64,000 nucleotides of DNA. Source: Desertimonas sp963733085 (GTDB lineage Bacteria > Actinomycetota > Acidimicrobiia > Acidimicrobiales > Ilumatobacteraceae). Below are positions 25,552-33,942 of this stretch, in pieces. A program made the position numbers and the translations under genes. The stretch spans positions 124,001 through 188,000 of the forward strand of contig CAVTBY010000012.1 of the NCBI GenBank assembly GCA_963733085.1, written 5' to 3'. The notes beneath the pieces are model-generated. The model saw nothing but the letters and a program-made list of their open reading frames with translations. It had not been told where the DNA came from and did not search any database. Position 1 is the stretch's first letter. Every line of letters starts with the position of its first letter.

Positions 25552-26302
25552 TCAGGCTGCCGCCTGCAGGCGGCCGACCCCGGCGTAGAACGCCACGGCG
25601 GCGGCATGCGTCCGCGGTCCGTAGATGCCATCCGCTTCGCCACAGTTGTACCGCTGGAGTTCGACCTGCCACGCGGCGACGGCCGCTTCGGTCAGGGGCC
25701 CGAACTCGCCGTCGATGCGCTTGCTGTAGTAACGCCAGAAGGACAACACCTCCTGTAGGAGTGTGACGCCGCTGCCGACGTCGCCGCGCTTCAGTTTGGG
25801 CAACGGCAATGACGCTGAAGTGCCCTCCCGGGGCTTTGGCTGAGGGGTACCGGCGATGATCTGTTCGACGGTCGCCGTGTGCAGCGCGGCGTCCGGGTGG
25901 ACCTCCCAGTGCAGCCACTTCGCCCAGCCCTGGCCCATGTCCGAGCTCGGCTTCTGGCGCTTCCAGGCTGGGCCCGTCCCCGCCCGGCTCGATCGCCAGA
26001 TCGAGCAGTTGACGTAGTCGTGGACTGCCTGGATCCCGAGCGCCTCGTGATGGTCGATGGCATAGCCGATCGCCTCATCAGCGGCGGCCCGTCCGGGGCC
26101 GGGATCGGCGTAACGCCAGTCCCATCGCACGGCCGACGGCGTGCACCGAGAGCTTCGAGCTGTTGCGCATGTTTCGCACACCAAAGCTGCCCAGGTCCAT
26201 GCCGCCCGGCCACCGACCGAGCACGTAGTGCTTCCAATTCTCGATACCGGGCGTCGGCCCCTCGCTCGGCGTGGTCCCGGCGCCGACGTAGGTCAGCGTC
26301 AT
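25552..26302 (-). CDS. M15-like D,D-carboxypeptidase/endopeptidase with C-terminal peptidoglycan-binding domain, frameshifted
   Basis: About 249 aa once one extra base in a C run near 26122 is removed. Only the corrected frame gives SVHAVGRAMDWRYAD, which fits the VanY/M15 zinc motif SxHxxGxAxD, followed later by WLHWEVHPD, resembling the second zinc-ligand segment. The C-terminal 65 residues (KRGDVGSGVTLLQEVLSFW, IDGEFGPLTEAAVAAWQ, DGIYGPRTHAA) are a peptidoglycan-binding domain of the PF01471 type. No signal peptide is visible in this chain. The role is probably peptidoglycan peptide cleavage. A 38-aa acidic protein gene overlaps its start. No phage genes surround it, although similar layouts occur in endolysins. 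Confidence 0.72.
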
Positions 26303-26415
26303 CGGTCGTCCTCCTCGGGATCGTCGTCCTCGGACTCACCGTCGAACCCGTCGGGGACGACGTCGAGGCTGGGCTCGAGACCAGCGTGGGTGGTCGTGGT
26401 GGTGGCTGCCGACAT
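26299..26415 (-). CDS. Small acidic protein (38 aa) coupled to the M15-like peptidase
   Basis: A 38-aa frame beginning MSAATTTTTHAG and ending in an acidic run, GESEDDDPEEDDR. A near-perfect ribosome binding site (aaggag) stands six bases before its ATG at 26415, and its stop overlaps the ATG of the peptidase gene. It therefore looks like a genuine leader or partner protein translated together with the enzyme. Composition suggests a disordered, strongly acidic peptide, possibly a binding partner or a translation-coupling device. No homolog recognised. Confidence 0.6.
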   Translation of the reverse strand: MSAATTTTTHAGLEPSLDVVPDGFDGESEDDDPEEDDR

Positions 26416-26569
26416 TGTGTGCTCCTTCGTCATGGCGCGGTTGGTGATCCATCAGACGCGCGATCAACGGTCGTGGTCGGCCGCGAGTGGCCGTCCCCGA
26501 GACGGACATCTGTCCGGGTTCTCGCTCAATGACGTTGACCCGGTCGCCGAGTAACCGCAGGCGCCGTCG

Positions 26570-27199
26570 TCATGGACCGAGTGCACCGGCCGCAGACAGT
26601 TCGCCCAGGTGGGTGAGGACGACCGTCCTTGCGAGGTCGGGTTCGAGGCGCGCCGGTTCGAGTATCAGGTGGATGGTGAGGCCGTCGAGCACGGCGTGGA
26701 TCCGCTCGATCTCGACGCCACGGTCACGATCGGCGTGGAGCAGACCGAACTCTTGCAGTGCATCGAGGGCGCTGCGGCAGAGCTCCCGCACACCGTTGTC
26801 GACCTGCTCACGAATCGCCGCGATCTCGGGGTTCGTTGCGGGAGGGGTGGTGAAGGCGGCCCACACCTTGGCCTCGGTCTGCCGCGCCGCATCGAGCGGC
26901 AGGACCTCCTCGAGCAGCGCGGCGACCGCGGCGAGTGGCCGACCCTCGGCGAGCAGGGACAGGCGTGCCGGCGTTCCCTCTTCGATTCGCCTGCGGGCTT
27001 GCTCGACGAGCGCCTCAACGGCGAAGAGCAGGAGCTGCTCGTGGCTGGCGAAGAAGTGACGAACCGACCCCATCGACAAACCCGCTTCTTTGGCGACCGC
27101 GCGCACTGATGCACCGGCGACGCCGTCACGCACGACGATCCGCCACACGGCGTGTGCCAATTGCGATCGTCGTGCCTCGTGGTCGACGTGGATCGGCAC
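26570..27199 (-). CDS. TetR-family transcriptional regulator (BetI-like)
   Basis: A 209-aa regulator. The N-terminal helix-turn-helix reads HAVWRIVVRDGVAGASVRAVAKEAGLSMGSVRHFFASHEQLL-like sequence at about residues 12-55, followed by an all-helical ligand-binding domain with LDGLTIHLILEP near the end, as in BetI-type members. I prefer GTG 27199, giving a start immediately before the conserved DHEARRSQLAHAV. The open frame to 27256 would overlap the divergent gene. A 26-bp palindrome lies between the two divergent genes, so autoregulation and control of the neighbouring membrane protein are likely. Confidence 0.88.
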   Translation of the reverse strand: MPIHVDHEARRSQLAHAVWRIVVRDGVAGASVRAVAKEAGLSMGSVRHFFASHEQLLLFAVEALVEQARRRIEEGTPARLSLLAEGRPLAAVAALLEEVLPLDAARQTEAKVWAAFTTPPATNPEIAAIREQVDNGVRELCRSALDALQEFGLLHADRDRGVEIERIHAVLDGLTIHLILEPARLEPDLARTVVLTHLGELSAAGALGP

Positions 27200-27206
27200 G
27201 GGAATA

Positions 27207-27232
27207 CGTTCTAGCACAACTGTGTTAGAACG
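27207..27232. promoter_or_regulatory. 26-bp palindromic TetR-type operator
   Basis: The palindrome reads cgttctagcacaa on one half and ctgtgttagaacg on the other, with symmetric cgttcta...tagaacg ends and a caca-nn-tgtg centre. It sits four bases before the ATG of the membrane protein gene and eight bases before the preferred TetR start. Position, length and symmetry fit a TetR-family operator that would block both promoters. Confidence 0.78.
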
Positions 27233-27235
27233 ACC

Positions 27236-27766
27236 ATGGCTTTCCAACTTCGTCAACTGCTCCGCGACTACACGAGTCGGCGGTCACCCTGGGGTCCACC
27301 GTGGTGGATCTACGGCGTGACGTTCGGCGCGGCCAATCTGGTCCGTCAGAGCGTCATCATCCTCACCGCGGCCGAGATCCCACAGGCGTTCCGCGTCGCC
27401 TCTTGGGTGGCGACAGCCCTCGTCGTGGTCGTCGCCGTCAACACCGTCGCCGGCGTCCTCCGACGAGGAGGCGACAGCAACGTCACAGACATCACGGTCG
27501 GGCTGACAACGCGCTCCGTCTCGGCGCCGTCCGGCGAGGAAATCGTTGTGAATCGGCCGCCGACAGAACACGCGACGACGTCAACCACGTGGGCGCCGTG
27601 GTGGGCCTACGTCGTGTTCATCGTCGGCGCCAATTATCTGCGGCGAGCCGTCGGTGTCGACGTAGGAGGCCCCGCCGTGCGAGTCGTCGTCGCGCTCACC
27701 TTCTCCGTCACCCTGTTCGTCATCATCACCGCCGTCTACCGCGCCAACACCCGACGCAGTCGGTGA
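27236..27766 (+). CDS. Predicted membrane protein with internal duplication, TetR-controlled
   Basis: A 176-aa protein with about four transmembrane helices in two halves. The halves are related: SPWGPPWWIYGVTFGAANLVRQ near residue 17 and TTWAPWWAYVVFIVGANYLRR-like sequence near 117, each followed by a second helix. The linker (80-110) is Ser/Thr rich. The duplicated (P)PWWxYxVxFxxAN(Y/L)xRxxV motif suggests an ancestral two-helix unit. No transporter family recognised. Divergent from the TetR gene with only an operator between them, so it is the probable target of that repressor, perhaps in stress or solvent response. Confidence 0.75.
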   Translation: MAFQLRQLLRDYTSRRSPWGPPWWIYGVTFGAANLVRQSVIILTAAEIPQAFRVASWVATALVVVVAVNTVAGVLRRGGDSNVTDITVGLTTRSVSAPSGEEIVVNRPPTEHATTSTTWAPWWAYVVFIVGANYLRRAVGVDVGGPAVRVVVALTFSVTLFVIITAVYRANTRRSR

Positions 27767-27826
27767 CCGGGCGCTCGCGCCGCTTGACCGTGGCCGACAA
27801 CACCGAGGCCGGGCAAGATGGTGATC

Positions 27827-28606
27827 ATGAGCTCGTTGCGCGTCACCGTCCTGCAGATGCAGGCGACCCCCGGTGACGTCGACGGCAACGTCGCCGCCAC
27901 GGTGGCGCTGATCGACGAGCACGGCACCGGCAGCGACCTCGTCGTCACGCCGGAGTTGGTGACGAGCGGGTACGACCTCGACGTGCTGGCGTCCGACGGT
28001 CGCCGGCTGGCACAGCCTCTCGACGGCCCCGCCGTCGCCGCAGTCTCCGGCGCCGCCGCCAGGACTGGGGCGACGGTCGTGCTCGGACTGCTCGAGCTGG
28101 ACGGCGACGAGGTGTTCGACAGCGCGGTGACGATCGCACCGGATGGCGCCGTGACCGCCTACCGCAAGACCCACCTGTATCCGACCGAGCTCGCCCTCTT
28201 CGCCGCCGGGTCGGAGCTCACGACGGTGGCGACGCCTTCAGCGCGGCTCGGACCGATGATCTGCTTCGAGCACGCCTTTCCGGAGATCGCCACCGCCCTC
28301 GCGCTCGCCGGTGCCGACGTCCTCGTCGTCCCCTCGGCCGTCGGCGACGGCTACGACCACCTGCTGACGCTGCGCAGCCGCGCCCGCGCGCAGGACAACC
28401 AGCTGTACGTCATCGCCTGCAACCAGAGCGGCAACGGCTTCTGCGGCTTCTCGTTGATCGCCGACCCGCGCGGCGAGGTGGTCGCGGCCGCAGGTGCCGA
28501 TCCGGCCGTGCTCACGGCCACCCTCGACCTGTCGTTGATCGCCGTCGAGCGGGAGCACGAGCCGACGCTCGTCCTGCGCCGACCGGCCCTGTACGACCTG
28601 GCATGA
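27827..28606 (+). CDS. Carbon-nitrogen hydrolase (nitrilase superfamily)
   Basis: An amidase or N-carbamoyl hydrolase-like protein of about 259 aa. The Glu-Lys-Cys triad is visible: Glu in VVTPELVTSGY, Lys in YRKTHLYP and Cys in MICFEHAFPE. These proteins hydrolyse terminal amides, ureido groups or omega-amides in the cytoplasm. Two nearby in-frame ATGs exist (27818 and 27827). The stop overlaps the ATG of the following GH125-like gene, so the two enzymes are made together, an unusual pairing whose shared substrate I cannot name. Confidence 0.87.
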   Translation: MSSLRVTVLQMQATPGDVDGNVAATVALIDEHGTGSDLVVTPELVTSGYDLDVLASDGRRLAQPLDGPAVAAVSGAAARTGATVVLGLLELDGDEVFDSAVTIAPDGAVTAYRKTHLYPTELALFAAGSELTTVATPSARLGPMICFEHAFPEIATALALAGADVLVVPSAVGDGYDHLLTLRSRARAQDNQLYVIACNQSGNGFCGFSLIADPRGEVVAAAGADPAVLTATLDLSLIAVEREHEPTLVLRRPALYDLA

Positions 28607-30322
28607 ACGAGCTGTCACCGGATGTCGGCGACGGTTCGGTCTGCGCCTCGTTCACCACCGACGGGTCGTGGCTTTCCGTCGGGACGACGGATCCCGATGT
28701 CGGGTTCGTCGAGCTCAGCGGGATGCCGCCGTTCCCCGATAACAGCCGCGGCGACGTCGCCGCGGTGCGTGCGTACCGGCTGTTGATGGAGGACGCCAGC
28801 TCGGCGTTCCTGCGCGTCCGCGGCGCTGTTCCGACAACGCGCGCCGCGTCGGGCGGCAGCGTCACCCAGACGTACGCGGTGGGCGCCGGCCCGGTGGTCG
28901 TCGAGTTCGCCGGCCATCTCGACCGGCCGGCGTACGCCGAGGTCACGGACGTGTCGCCGTTGCCGACGATCGACCTCGGCTCCCGCACGTGCGTCGATGG
29001 CCACAGGCTGCGCATCCGCTCGACCGCGGGAGTCAGCGCCCGCATCGACGTTGAGCCTGCAGGCGTCGCGGCCCCGCGGTGGTCCGCCACCTCGCTGAAC
29101 ACGGCGACGATCGAGCTTCCGGGTGAGCCGGCCGGTGGCTTCGCCGTCACGGTCGCGGTGGGCCGCGACCCCGTCGCACCGGCCGCGGCGGCACCGTCCG
29201 AACCACGAATCGACGGCGTCGCGTCGAGTTGGCTGATGGTCCCGGACCGCCATCGGACCACGGTGCTCGGAATCGCCGACGCGGCACTGCGCTACTTCCG
29301 CGAGTGCACGGTGCTCACCGCCGGAGACGGGTTCAGGACGATCCTCACCGACCATCGCATACTGCCGCTGTCGTGGACCCGTGACGCCTATTACCAGGCC
29401 CGCGCCCTGCTTGCCGCAGGCATCGCCGACAACTCCATCGGCGACCACCTGCGCTGGCTGTGGTTGTGCTGCGACCGTCCCGACCACCTCTGGCAGCGCA
29501 GCCACCAGGCCAACGGGCAAGTGAAGGACGTCGCCGCCCAAGCCGACCAGCAGTTGTACCCGATCCTCGAGCTGCTCGACCACCGCGACGTCCTTGGACG
29601 CTGGCCGTCACCGGAGGCGCCCGCCGAATGGGGCCGGCTGGTCGCCGCGACGTGGGACGCGTTGCCGCGCGACGACGCGACCGGGCTGTTGTGGAGCGAG
29701 GAGAACCCCGCTGATGACGCTGCCGACCTGCCGCTGCTGATGTCGACCGAGGTGCTCCACTGGACCGCGGCCCACCGTCTCGCCGCCCACGCCGTCGAAC
29801 TCGGCCTTGGAAGGCGCGCCGCCGAGTTCGTCGCAGAAGCTGCCGTGGTGCGCTCGGCCGTAGTCAGCGGCTTTGCCGTCGATGGCCCGCTCGGCACCCA
29901 ATGGGCTTACGCCATCGACGGCCGCGGCGGACAGCGTCTCTATCACGACGCCAACGACCTGCCCGTCGCCTTCGCTCCGCTCGTCGGCTTCGTGGCCCCT
30001 GACGACAAGATGTGGCAGGTGACGATGCGGTTCGCGTTCTCCGCCCACAACCCGGCGTTCGTGATTGGACGGGGCGGCGGTCTGGGCTCGCTGCACACGC
30101 CCGGCGTCTGGCCGCTCGGTGACATCCAGGAGTGGGTGTGGGCCTCGATCGCCGGCGACGACCAGCGCGTCGACCGAGTGCTGTCCAGATTCGCCGCCGT
30201 GCAACCGTCACGGGATGCTCCCCGAGGCCTACGATCCGGCCAGCGCCGACTGGCGGTCACGGCGATGGTTCGCCTGGCCCGGCGCCGCAATCGCGGCCAT
30301 TGTCGCCGGCGCCTACGGCTGA
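28603..30322 (+). CDS. GH125-like / six-hairpin glycosidase, frameshifted near the C-terminus
   Basis: About 573 aa after removing one extra base near 30208. Residues 1-215 form an N-terminal beta-rich domain. The catalytic (alpha/alpha)6 domain follows, with LPLSWTRDAYYQARALLAAG, RSHQANGQVKDVA, YHDANDLPVAFAPL and GDIQEWVWASIAGDDQRV. The corrected end, HGMLPEAYDPASADW and RSRRWFAWPGAAI, matches the closing motif of family GH125 alpha-mannosidase-type and glucoamylase-like enzymes. The uncorrected frame instead runs on into the repeat element to 30492 as Arg-rich nonsense. No signal peptide, so a cytoplasmic glycosidase is likely. Start overlaps the nitrilase stop. Confidence 0.72.
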
Positions 30323-30380
30323 GTCCTGAGGGTGCTGGCACCCATCACCATCTTCTCGGTGCCAATCGTTGCGATTCCGG

Positions 30381-30760
30381 GTTCTCCTCGGGTTCGTGTG
30401 GGCTCGGCGCGCGCTGCGTCACGGTGGCACGGCTCCAGAAGCGGCGGCACCGACGTCGTGTCGGGCAGTCTCGACATCCCCGTGAACTGTGAGCTGTCGC
30501 AGCAGGTTTGTGCTGTTTGTGCTGTTTGCGCTCACAGCTCTGGTGTCGACGGGGCGAGCGGCGAGAACTGCCGACGCAGCAGGCACGAAACGGTCGTTTC
30601 AGTCGGCACTTCGCATTCTTCCCGCGCAAAGCGGCCAATTCTGGCCGCTCAGCGACATCAGTTTGCGGTGACCGTCGCGGCGGCTGGAATCCGCCCCCTT
30701 CCAGAGCCAGCGCGCTTGCCGGCGCCTCGGTCGGGCCCACACGAACCCGAGGAGTCCCCG
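30381..30760. repeat. Intergenic element E2 with inverted arms (opposite orientation to E1)
   Basis: About 380 bp in a 520-bp gene-free gap. The left arm (30381-30443) is type B (ctcctcggg, ctgcgtcacggtgg, ctccagaagcgg). The right arm (30695-30760, inverted) is type A and agrees with the E1 type A arm at nearly 90% by eye. The interior carries other foldable parts: tgtgagc and gctcaca flank a segment of cagcaggtttgtgctgtttgtg type, and agcggccaattctggccgct is a 20-bp near-perfect palindrome. The rest of the gap, 30323-30380 and 30761-30842, shows nothing recognisable. Confidence 0.6.
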
Positions 30761-30842
30761 ATTTCCGCAAGGAGTGGCACCCAGAAGTGCCAGCGACTGC
30801 AACGATGCGACGAACGGCGAGCCGGACGACTACAAACGCGGG

Positions 30843-31718
30843 ATGACCACAGCGTTCGAGCAGGTCCTGTACGAGGTCGACGACCCCGTCGCCACGATCA
30901 CCCTCAATCGCCCCGACCAGCTCAACGCCTGGACCGCGCGGATGGGACACGAGGTCGCCGCAGCGATCGGGCAAGCCGAGCGCGACCCCGGCGTCGTCGG
31001 CATCGTCATCACCGGCGCCGGCCGTGGCTTCTGCGCCGGTGCCGACCTCGCCATGCTGGCCGGCGTCACCGACTCCTCGGGCGACGCCGGGTCCCGGGAG
31101 GACGCCGCTGCCCAGATCATCGACGCCAGCGTCGCCGTACCAGGCGACCCCGACGCCGGGGCCGACCTGCGCGGGACGTACACCTACCTGATGTCCGTTG
31201 CCAAACCGGTGATCGCGGCGATCAACGGTCCGGTCGCCGGCATGGGCGTTCCCGTCGTCCTCGCCTGTGACCTCCGCTGGATGAGCACGACGGCCATCGT
31301 GACGACGTCATTCTCCCAACGCGGCCTGATCGCCGAGTGGGGAATCGCCTGGCAACTCTCCCGACTCGTCGGTCCGTCCCACGCCCTCGACCTGCTCTAC
31401 TCGGCACGCAAGGTCGGTGCCGAGGAAGCAGCGCGGATCGGCCTCGTCAATCACGCCACGTCACCGGACGAGCTGCTCCCCCACGCTCGCGACTACCTCG
31501 TCAATCTGGCGGAGCACTGCTCGCCGGCGTCGATCGCGGTGATGAAGCGGCAGGTGTATCTCGATCTCCACCGCGGCCTTGCCGCCGCCCAGGCTGATGC
31601 CGAACGGCTGATGGTCGAGAGCTTCGGACGAGGCGACTTCCAGGAAGGCGTCCAGTCATTCCTACAGCGCCGTCCACCCAAATTCGCCCGAATCGGCGAC
31701 GTCCCGCCCTCCTACTGA
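30843..31718 (+). CDS. Enoyl-CoA hydratase/isomerase family protein
   Basis: A crotonase-fold protein of 291 aa. The oxyanion-hole segments are GAGRGFCAGADLAML near residue 60 and AAINGPVAGMGVPVVLACDLRW near 128. The catalytic-glutamate loop reads SQRGLIAEWGIAW near 158, keeping a Glu. This is a typical beta-oxidation-type hydratase or isomerase; an insert of about 30 residues (about 80-110) between the two halves is longer than usual. I chose ATG 30843, just before TTAFEQVLYEVDD; the open frame extends into the repeat element. It ends convergent to the asparaginase gene with a 7-bp overlap. Confidence 0.9.
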   Translation: MTTAFEQVLYEVDDPVATITLNRPDQLNAWTARMGHEVAAAIGQAERDPGVVGIVITGAGRGFCAGADLAMLAGVTDSSGDAGSREDAAAQIIDASVAVPGDPDAGADLRGTYTYLMSVAKPVIAAINGPVAGMGVPVVLACDLRWMSTTAIVTTSFSQRGLIAEWGIAWQLSRLVGPSHALDLLYSARKVGAEEAARIGLVNHATSPDELLPHARDYLVNLAEHCSPASIAVMKRQVYLDLHRGLAAAQADAERLMVESFGRGDFQEGVQSFLQRRPPKFARIGDVPPSY

Positions 31719-32641
31719 CTGACCAGCGCGCGGACCTCACCGACAGGACGGCCGTGGCCGAGGATCGGCGAGACCGGCACGTCGTCGACCTCGAACCCCA
31801 GCGACCGCATCGCCGCCAGCAGCACTGGCACCCGCGCCCGTTCGGAGCCATCGGCGACCTTCACGGCGACCGCCCGACCGTCCGGATGGGCGGCGACGTG
31901 GACCCCTTCGGCGCCGCCCTTGGCCGCCAGGCCGGGAACGGCTTGCATCAACAACGTGTCGTCTCGCCCAGTACCGGCGACGAGGTCGGGATGCTGGCAC
32001 ATCGCCACGTAGACGGCGGATCGACCGATTGCCAGCGCGTGGACCGCGGTCGCCAGGCCGGTAAGCGTGACCATCGCCGTCGGGGCACCGCACCCGTCGA
32101 TTCCAGTGTGGCTGACACCGCCCGCGGCCTCGGCGATGTAGGCGTCGATCAACTTCTGCACGGGGTGGTCGAGCTCGAGGTATCCGTCGACGTCCCAGCC
32201 GTTGGCGACCGACGTGGCGAGCATCGCCGCGTGCTTGCCGCTGCAGTTCTGCAGCAGCGCGCTCGCTTTCCCGCCGGTCCGCAGCACATCGGCGGCCACG
32301 GCAGGGGCGAGAGGGAGCGCAGGGGTGTTGGCGAGGGCGTGCTCGTCGAGGCCGGCCTTGGACAGGATCCGGCGCACGACATCGAGATGGATCGGCTCGC
32401 CGTTGTGACTGGCCGCGGCGACGGCAAGCTCGTCGGCATCGGCGACGAAGCCAGCGTCGACCATCGCCTGGGCCTGCAGCGGCTTGAGTGCCGAGCGCGG
32501 ATACACCGCAGTGTCGGGGTTACCCGCCGACAACGTCACCGTGCCGTCCGTGCCGAGGGCGACGACGATGCCGAAGTGGACGGACTCGACCTCGCCGCTG
32601 CGTGTCGTCAGAGCGATCGGCACGACCGCGCCGGGCAACAT
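31712..32641 (-). CDS. L-asparaginase II-type asparaginase (PF06089)
   Basis: A 309-aa protein of the thermolabile asparaginase family first described in rhizobia. Typical segments are TRSGEVESVHFG at the start, YPRSALKPLQAQAMV near residue 50, AAASHNGEP near 80, LLQNCSGKHAAMLA near 130, IDGCGAPTAMVTL near 175 and the final GHGRPVGEVRALV. It hydrolyses L-asparagine to aspartate and ammonia in the cytoplasm. The ATG at 32641 overlaps the stop of the AI-2E-type transporter gene (TGATG), so the two are co-translated. Confidence 0.9.
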   Translation of the reverse strand: MLPGAVVPIALTTRSGEVESVHFGIVVALGTDGTVTLSAGNPDTAVYPRSALKPLQAQAMVDAGFVADADELAVAAASHNGEPIHLDVVRRILSKAGLDEHALANTPALPLAPAVAADVLRTGGKASALLQNCSGKHAAMLATSVANGWDVDGYLELDHPVQKLIDAYIAEAAGGVSHTGIDGCGAPTAMVTLTGLATAVHALAIGRSAVYVAMCQHPDLVAGTGRDDTLLMQAVPGLAAKGGAEGVHVAAHPDGRAVAVKVADGSERARVPVLLAAMRSLGFEVDDVPVSPILGHGRPVGEVRALVSQ

Positions 32642-33942
32642 CAGTGTCGCTTCCAACCCCGCCGGGCCGGGCTCTGCTCATCGTCGAACCCGAACCAGTT
32701 GCCGAGTCGACGGCGTCGGCGTGGCTCGACGACGGTGGTGAGGTGACTGTCGACGACGACATGGCGGGTGCCCAACTCGGACACCAGCGCCTGGGCCATC
32801 GCCGCCGCCGGCAGTGCCAGCACTGCCCCGACGACGCCGAGCAAGGCCGCACCTCCGAGTGCCGACCCGAAGGCCAGCGCCGGATGGAGCTGCATCGTGC
32901 GCGCCGTGATGCGCGGCGCGAACACGTAGTTCTCGATCTGTTGGTACAGGACGATGGCGATGAGCACGATCAGTGCCTTGAGCGGCGAGTCGAGGAATGT
33001 GATGACGACCGGCAACACACCGGCGATGTACGTACCGACGACCGGGAGGAACTGGCTGATGATGCCCACCCACAGCGCAAGGGCGATCGGGGCGGCGGTG
33101 CCGACCGACTGGAAAACGATCCAGTGGAAGAGCGTCGACAGCAGCGCCAGCAGCGCCCGGGAGTAGAGGTAGCCACCGGTCTTCGTGCTGGCCAGCTCCC
33201 ACGTCTGCAGCACACGCTCCTGGTGGTCCGGGGTCAGGCGGGCGCAGATCGCCCGACGCAGACGCGGCCCGTCGGCGACGAGGTAGAACGTGAACAGGAT
33301 CACCGACAACAACTGCAACAGCCAGCCGAGAGCGGTGACCGACAGGGCGAGGGCGTCGTCCTGCTGGTCCTCGATGAACTGTTGCACGGCGCCGTCGGGG
33401 TCGTTGAACGCTTCGATCGCCTCTTGAGCGTTGATGTTGAAGCCGAACGTGTCGTTGAGGAAGTTGACGGTCCGGCTGATGTAGCGCTCGGTGTTCGTCA
33501 GCAGCTCGGCGATCTGCGAGCCGACGAGAGTGCCGATGGCGGCGACGAACAGGAGAAAGACGATCACGACGCCGAACAGGATCAGTGCCGTCGACGAGCC
33601 GCGTCGCCAGCCACGCCGCGAGAGACGGTTGACGCCGGGTTCGATGGCGAGCGACAGGAACAAGGAGATCGCCAGGAGGACGACGAGGTCGTCGAGCCGG
33701 GCCCAGATCGCCCGCACGACGAGAGCGGCGAGCGCGCCGGTCCAGAAGATGATGGTCGCCGGCACGACCCAGCGGGGCATTCGCCGTTCGGTCGGCGGGA
33801 CCGATGCGGCAGCGGGCTCGGGCGGCGCGACAGGTACGGCAGCGGGCTCGGCCGCCGCCTCGTTGGCTGCTCGCAACGGATGCGGCCCGGGGCTGACGGG
33901 TTCCTCGTCGCCGGAGAGTGCGCTACGCGTCGGGTTCGACAA
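32641..33942 (-). CDS. AI-2E family transporter (PerM/YhhT-like)
   Basis: A 433-aa membrane protein with a Pro/Ala-rich cytoplasmic N-terminus of about 55 residues and roughly eight membrane helices arranged as in the AI-2E/PerM family: two pairs, a long soluble segment (about 150-215) and four more. Conserved spots include LSLAIEPGVNRLSRRGWRRG, GTLVGSQIAELL and LWVGIISQFLPVVGTYIAGV-like sequence. Despite the name, most members are of unknown substrate and may be ion or autoinducer exporters. Start TTG 33942 overlaps the end of the preceding gene by 20 bp; it lacks a strong ribosome binding site. Confidence 0.87.
   Translation of the reverse strand: MSNPTRSALSGDEEPVSPGPHPLRAANEAAAEPAAVPVAPPEPAAASVPPTERRMPRWVVPATIIFWTGALAALVVRAIWARLDDLVVLLAISLFLSLAIEPGVNRLSRRGWRRGSSTALILFGVVIVFLLFVAAIGTLVGSQIAELLTNTERYISRTVNFLNDTFGFNINAQEAIEAFNDPDGAVQQFIEDQQDDALALSVTALGWLLQLLSVILFTFYLVADGPRLRRAICARLTPDHQERVLQTWELASTKTGGYLYSRALLALLSTLFHWIVFQSVGTAAPIALALWVGIISQFLPVVGTYIAGVLPVVITFLDSPLKALIVLIAIVLYQQIENYVFAPRITARTMQLHPALAFGSALGGAALLGVVGAVLALPAAAMAQALVSELGTRHVVVDSHLTTVVEPRRRRRLGNWFGFDDEQSPARRGWKRH

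Noticed and set aside
25552..26302. Prophage remnant around the lysin-like peptidase
   Set aside because: No integrase, structural or attachment-site sequence is visible on either side.
30345..30974. 209-aa minus-strand frame spanning element E2
   Set aside because: Low-complexity Arg/Ser/Pro/His reading of repeat DNA without start signal or family pattern.
30332..31270. 312-aa plus-strand frame beginning in element E2
   Set aside because: It combines repeat sequence with an out-of-frame reading of the enoyl-CoA hydratase gene.
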